Below, one piece after another: positions 58,173 through 64,000 of a stretch of DNA of 64,000 bases. Origin of the DNA: Ascidia mentula (taxonomy: Eukaryota; Chordata; Ascidiacea; Phlebobranchia; Ascidiidae). Numbering within the stretch: the first letter of the stretch is position 1; each line of letters starts with the position of its first letter. The notes beneath the pieces were generated by a model. That model did no database searches and was not told where the DNA came from. It saw only the letters and a list, made by a program, of their open reading frames with translations. The stretch is taken from contig OX387200.1 of assembly GCA_947561715.1 (NCBI GenBank), positions 16,122,501-16,186,500 on the forward strand. The letters run 5' to 3'. The position numbers and the translations under genes are program-made.

Positions 58173-59969
58173 GTTTTACTCAGTAAAAGCTACTTTCATT
58201 GAACTACACTGTCAACCAAAGTTAGAAATCAGACAAATATATCAAGAAAATCATTTAAGCACATTTGATTCTTTAAATTATACTTTTTTCACTGCTAAAA
58301 CAACGTATTTTGGGAAAAAACGCAAGCTAAAAACTTGCCACCGGTAAAGCTGCTGTTCAATACGTGACATGAAATAAACTGCACAGCACGATTTACGAAC
58401 TAGGTATCAGCAATATCTTGAAACACATCACTGCGACGAAATATTATTGTCTCCGTTCACTTCATGTGCAACTGGGCCTACTTTGTGTGAACTGTGTGGC
58501 GACAACCCATATTATATGAGGGAGAAGAAAAGGCTCGCTCGTCCGCAGTAGACAAGTTTCCTATTACACTTGGCCACACAAAAGAGTGAGACACGTTTAC
58601 AACCTTATCGCAGTGCGGCGAAACTCGTCGTAACAATTCATTTTGATGACAGGGGATGTACCTGAAGCGCAAACGGCGAAATCCCCATTGTATTTTGGCG
58701 CAGACAAAGAATGTTTAAAATCATTTATAAGTGTGACCTGCTGGGTAAACTAACACGCGAACCTGAGGTTACACATAGGTGCGTTGACCTATGTTTACCA
58801 ATCGTGTTAAAATCAGGAAATTTGTCATACATTACTGACGTAAAGTTTATTAGAGACAGACCACCTATACTATAAACAAAAACATCCAATGAGAAAAACG
58901 CTGTTAACTGCTTCAAGTGTAATATACGTTCCTATTATTAAGTGTAATATACGTTCCCCAGCAACAGCCTCGTAACGGCCACCAACTATAAAACTTTTGT
59001 ATCGTCTGTGGTTCGGCGGTATTTACTCTCCTGTAAGCCTGGTTTGATGATTAATTTAACTCAAGGTGAACTTTTTTTCATGATCTTATCATTCCACGGT
59101 ACGAAAGTTGGTAAATAAGCAATAACCTTACATTTAGCTGGTATATTGACAAACAGTTACGTTTCGAATCAATCAGCCAAATATTTTGCCAAAACAATCT
59201 TTTGTGAAGTGTTTGCGACAGTAAATCTAAGCAAATCAAATACATAGATCATTATCTTATATTTTGTAGTATAATTGTCATCTGAAGCACTGCCAGTGGC
59301 GCGTGTTGCTGCATGCAATGGTCGTGTCCCAAAATTGCTGTCTATTTTAGCAAACACAAAAGCAAAATTGATTATACGTTTCAAAACTTTTTAGCATGAG
59401 CAATCAAGGAAATGCAAACACTGCATTTATCAAGAAAACTACCGTATGTGTTGTTTTAGATTTGAAACATTCCAGACAAATGGATTCACTAACCCGATGT
59501 ATTACATCTCAGTTCATCACTTGAAGCAAAGGCTGACATGTTTATTTACAGTAAATCTGTTAAAATGAAGGTGTTTTAACCAGTTATTTACATTCGTGCA
59601 CCCCGATTCAGTGCAAGCATTCAAGATCCAACATTATAGTACAGTAAATAAAAAACAGTGCACAAAACACTTAACACGGAGCCTCATTTTGTGCTTTAGA
59701 CTCTGCCATAAATGTTGAAATGATTTGATATTGGAGATGTGTAATTCGACAAGGTGCGAATCTTAAGCGTCATCATATCTATTCGAAACAACGGTTTAAT
59801 AATATTTATAGTAGGCAGTCAGGTACAGTAAGACAGTTCATGGAAGCGCATATTTACGATAATACTACCACTAAAACATTTACACAAACCTAAACTAATA
59901 AAGTTACAGAACATAGTTAGATCTTTGTGCAATACTGATGTGCAAAAGTGTAACCCCCAACAAAGCACA
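58173..59969. other. Intergenic region between the two kinase-sushi paralogs
   Basis: 1.8 kb, AT-rich, with short open frames only. Contains a 21-bp tandem duplication (gtgtaatatacgttcc repeated near 58.92-58.96 kb) and a minus-strand ATTAAA at 59795-59800 that may serve the right-hand gene. It must hold the promoter of the left-hand gene. Confidence 0.6.
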
Positions 59970-62900
59970 TCAACATTCAGATGGAACACTGCCAATATCG
60001 CAAGGGGCTTCGTACAATCCGTTAGCCACGTGGTGTCGTAAGAGATTAGCAACAGCATGACGACATGCTTCACGTCGATTCAGATAATCGTTACAAGTTC
60101 CGTCCCAGTTATCTATCGAATCACTACACGTGCAGTCGTAGTTGATAAACCAAATATCGACGTCACTTTCACACGTGATTGTACGATCTCCATACGTCAG
60201 CTGTTCGGTACAAAGTTTTGAGCTCAAATGTAAATAAAACATAGGAAATTGGATTATAAACTGTGGCAATACGTTGGCACCTCAATTGGAGTTTTGTCGT
60301 CATCCAACCGAGAAAGCTGCGAACTCAAATACGAATACCGGAGGGATTGTCCGCATGTTGGTCCGTATCTACACGGAGCACACTCGCATGTTGGTAAAAG
60401 AACATTCCAATTACCGTTTGCTTGGCACGACCTTTCGCTGAAACCCTGACATAAAGAATTCCATACGGGTTGAGAAGCGTAACCATTTTTATGGTGGACA
60501 AGCCTGGTTAATTGCGTATTGTGCAAAATGGTGTGAAGCGTAAAATGACATGCAAACAACCACATATAGGCCATCAAGCGGCGAACATAAGGTGTAAACT
60601 TACTATAATTGTATGGCCAGTGTAGCAACGATACGAACAAATCGACCCTGCAAAATATTCGCTGGTGCAATTTAGTTCATTTAAATTTTCAGGAAGTGCT
60701 TCCACGGGACACACTACGAAACAAAATTGGGTTTGACGTAGACTTTCTTACGGTCCTCCCATCATCTTACCTCTTATACATTCGGAGTTGGAAGCTGACC
60801 AGTCGCCATTAGATAAACACGTTTTGTCAGGTACCCCGTTGAGTTCGTAGCCGACATCGCACCTCACTGTGCAAACAGTGCCGTTTTTCACCTCCGATAA
60901 ATCGAATCCGTTACAAACCAACCTTCCGTTCACGATTGACGGGACCAGGCATGTTGCTGCGCCTTACCAAAGAAACGATACATCAGGCAAAGGCATATTA
61001 TTAATCACAAAATGCCCTTTATGAGACAGATACATTTTACTAAAACTGGAAACATCAATATTTCTCTGTTCGCATAAATGATGAAATGCAGTAAACAAAA
61101 ATTAAATATGACACAAAATTGCGGTGTTTTAGCCAAAGTATGTTTGACAGTTACTTTGGGGAAAGTCACGTACACAGACCTATGGTGCAGGTAGGTGTGT
61201 CGCCAGTCCAAGTGCCTTCGATGCTACACGTAAGAGTGGACGAACCAGTCAAAACGTAACCATGGCGACAGTCAAACTCGCAAACGTCGCCAGCAATAAA
61301 TTGATCTTCCGAGGAGAAACACGTTTTAATTCCGTTTGTGATGTTATTCAATCGTGGGCATCGTGAATCTGGAAACATTGCGCAAATGGTTCAGTCAACA
61401 TTGCTTTACGACGCGAACAACTGTATAGCAACGTGGGTGGTTGTCATACACAAAGGTTCATTAACTTGTAAAAACTTTTAAACTTCTGGAATATAACCTG
61501 TGTTTCCGCACTCCCCAGAAATGAAGCAGAAGCTCCGATTGTTGGCGAGAAACAATATTAGGAATATCAAACCCAGGAGGGCAAGAGCGACAAACAAGAT
61601 ACAGCAACCCCTTTTCGTGCAGAAGCACTGCATACAATTCGTACCCCTGTTTCGTAACTTGCTGCCAGCGGAGGCGATGCTGAAATAAAATCGCGATGAC
61701 GTTGTGCCTTGGGCTGATCTGCTTGCAGCACATGTGGCCGGGTTGGTGTAACTGTGTGGAAGACCCGAAGTATTTGTGTTATGCGATACGCAGGCAAGTG
61801 CATTGGGGCGGGATGTATTTCTGGCAACAACATAAGGTTGACTTATCCGTGTGGTACTTGACCGGGTCGGCATTGAATTGTAAGCGCTGTCGTCGTGTTG
61901 ATGACGTTGAGGGCTATGAAAAGGTAGATCGTGTATGCGGGAGGCAGGGGATATCTCCACGTTGATATCATTTAGCATACTGCTGGTTGTCACTAATGGA
62001 TCCTGAAAATAATTGTTTGGCAAACGTATAGGCCCATGACATTGCTATCAACCTGTAATAAACCGATGAAGACAAACCTCTTCGCCGAGCACGATTCTTG
62101 CCGACCTTTCTGATTGGGGCAGTATCGTGTTAAAGTCTTCTTGAAATCCTGCGCGAAGCTCTAAAACACGGGAATTATAATTACATGCGTTTATGTTTTT
62201 TGATGAAAAAACTTCGAGACAAAGCAAATAAACCCAAACTATCCGTATTCTCACGTTTCTTTGCGCCGCCATTACAGCGTTCCCATACTTTGTTCATTAT
62301 AACTAACGTGAAAAGCTTGGTCGCTGTTCTGGAATTCCCGCCCATGATTGTCGCATCATTTTGACAAGAAAGTTTGGTGTGTCCCGGGGTACATCGCTCA
62401 TTTTTGGTCGCAAGTCATCATAAATTATTTTGTCAATAACGAAACGATTCAGAGTACCTTTTACAGCAATTAAAGCATCTGAGAGCAATGTTTGAAATTA
62501 TTTTGGTAATTTACTTTAGAATGATCATTGTATCACCTTTGTATGGAAAGTCGTTGGCCACGAGTTCCCAAATAAATATGCCAAAGCTGCAAAGTAAATC
62601 AGCAGTTTCCTTAAAACAATCCTCAAATAATTTGGCTGCCTCAATGACAAGCATATTAAAAAAAAGTTAACAAAAGGCTTAAAAAACAGGTATTTGTGTC
62701 ATCCAGTAAAACAAATCTGCAGAGACTGCCTTCTTGAAAATTTCGCAAAATAAAATACAAACATGGTAACAAACAATACCTGTATGTGTCCAGTTTTACT
62801 GAAGGTTTTTGATCGGGATGTTTTAACCGCTCTGGTGCACAATGGGTGGGTGTGCCTCCTACTTTTTCTGCAATTAAACATCGTCATGAAAAAGTCACAG

Positions 62901-63976
62901 TTTGTTAAAATAAATAGTAAAAACAATTGCCAGCTCTGATTTAAAGACAACAGACATACCGACTCTCTGATATATCGATGTAGCGTTCGATAAGCCTGTG
63001 AGGACCTGCATTTGGGATAAACCAAAATCGCATATCTGAAAAAATTGTGTTTACGCTCTTGTTTGAGTATATATGTATTACATGTTTCTTGTTTGTGTTT
63101 TGGTGCGAAGATGCAGAGTCGCTTACTTACTTTAGCGTGAAGCTTGTCATCAAGCAAAACGTTCTGTGCCTTCAGGTCAAGGTGTAAAATTCTTTGCGGA
63201 CTTTTTCCGTGAAGGTATTTCATGCCTTCTATTACCTGTAATTATATAAACGAGAACAAACCTACGATGCTATAACACCTACCTTTAAAAATCATCGTAC
63301 CTCATATACGATGCGACATTTTAACGGCCACACGTTACGACGTCCCTGGGGTGTTTTCGAAAAATCACGCAAGTGACGAAAAAAGTTGGAGCAAGATCCA
63401 TGAATTGCGTATTCCATCACAACGCAAAACCCCCCATCGCTACAGAGAAGTCCCACCATGTTGATAATATGCTCACACTTGAGATTCCACAGTAACTTGG
63501 CTTCATTCTTTAGTAACTCCCGATCACTTCAAGGTGAAAATAAAGCCCAATTTAAGAATGATAACAGACAAAAAACAAAGAGATATTCTGATATTAAGTC
63601 ATTAATGGCAAAAATCTCATTACGTTTTAATGACATTGAACATATAAATTTAGCTCGTCCAGCAAATAAAATAATATATTGTCAATATTTTGTACACAGT
63701 AATAACACTACGTCTGACACAGAAATTCGTTTACATAGGTTTTGCATTGTTAATGTACTCGTTTGCACCTTTCATACGTGTTTACAATTTTACAGTCCAT
63801 ACTTACTTTTCCTCAACAAAACCGTCGATGAGTTTTTTAACTGCCACCTGTTTGGTAATCTGCTTGCCATCCTGAAATGTAAGATAATCGTGCAAAGTAA
63901 CAACCCCAAATCCACCTCTTCCGATTTGTTTGACCAATTTCAACTTTGTCTGGTCAACTTCAGGAGGACGTTCCAT
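59970..63976 (-). CDS. Type II membrane RIPK-like kinase with three sushi domains (copy A)
   Basis: 784 aa, 14 exons: 63807-63976, 63301-63526, 63131-63235, 62960-63035, 62780-62867, 62537-62586, 62308-62478, 62078-62160, 61498-62002, 61180-61368, 60771-60956, 60604-60713, 60281-60445, 59970-60200. The ATG at 63976 has TAA immediately before it in frame. Kinase motifs: GRGGFGVV (19-26), VAVK Lys47, alpha-C Glu65, HLDLKAQN (150-157), DFG 170-172, APE 203-205. All catalytic residues are present, with Leu for Arg in HRD. Overall closest in feel to RIPK-type TKL kinases (IEGMKYLH..ILHLDLKAQNVLLD). A Ser/Thr-rich segment and one helix (about 456-476) follow, with TKRGCC on its N side. Outside are three CCP modules (492-554, 555-616, 617-672) with N-glycosylation motifs, then a seven-Cys domain (709-784, starts LTYGDRTITCE). 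Confidence 0.87.
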
Positions 63977-64000
63977 TTAGAAAGTTTTAGGCCGCACAAA

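Noticed and set aside
54344..63976. One single large gene containing two kinase domains
   Set aside because: The right-hand gene has a stop at 59970 after its seven-Cys domain, and the left-hand gene has its own ATG (58172) preceded by an in-frame stop.
59970..63976. Classical receptor tyrosine kinase
   Set aside because: The kinase is N-terminal and intracellular by topology, and its HLDLK loop and overall sequence fit TKL/RIPK-like kinases rather than receptor tyrosine kinases.

Overview
The window is animal genomic DNA with many-exon protein genes, GT-AG introns mostly 70-500 bp long, and AT-rich non-coding sequence. Compact introns, strong otoferlin and YIPF4 orthologs, a TPC3-type channel and hammerhead-like repeats fit a solitary ascidian such as Ciona. 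The tunicate assignment is inference; the gene identities are read directly from the translations.

Layout. (1) 1-43556, minus strand: an otoferlin (ferlin) gene, N-terminus at 43556, followed exon by exon to the C2F domain. It runs off the left edge about 100 codons before its expected C-terminal membrane anchor. It has a duplicated pair of 99-nt exons in C2F (1058-1156 and 1334-1432) that look mutually exclusive, a 72-nt in-frame intron (564-635) and a 45-nt phase-preserving exon (7793-7837). (2) One otoferlin intron, 12584-27139, is 14.6 kb, far longer than the others, and carries plus-strand candidate genes for small secreted Cys-rich proteins. Two of them clearly share a cysteine module, and a third is possibly related. 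(3) 43557-46010: an intergenic region separating otoferlin from a divergent plus-strand gene. (4) 46011-51408, plus: a complete 16-exon two-pore channel, TPC3-like, 849 aa. (5) 51693-53845, minus: a complete six-exon YIPF4 gene, convergent with the channel gene. (6) 54344-58172 and 59970-63976, minus: two tandem paralogs of unusual design. Each has an N-terminal RIPK-like (TKL) kinase domain with no signal peptide, a low-complexity juxtamembrane region, one membrane segment, extracellular sushi/CCP modules (three in the right-hand gene, one in the left-hand gene) and a C-terminal seven-cysteine domain I do not recognise.

The last pair is the most novel content: predicted type II membrane proteins joining a complement-like ectodomain to a RIPK-like kinase. 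The left-hand copy has Asn in place of the catalytic Asp (HLN for HRD) and is probably a pseudokinase, so the two may work as an active/inactive pair in recognition or immune signalling (inference). Otoferlin and the two-pore channel both belong to calcium and vesicle biology, but their head-to-head placement alone does not show co-regulation.

Other elements: three degenerate type I hammerhead ribozyme-like repeats in otoferlin introns, one hAT-type MITE, one perfect 20-bp inverted repeat, and TATA and polyadenylation signals next to several genes. Exon ends were placed by splice consensus, reading phase and comparison with known families, and could shift by a base or two.
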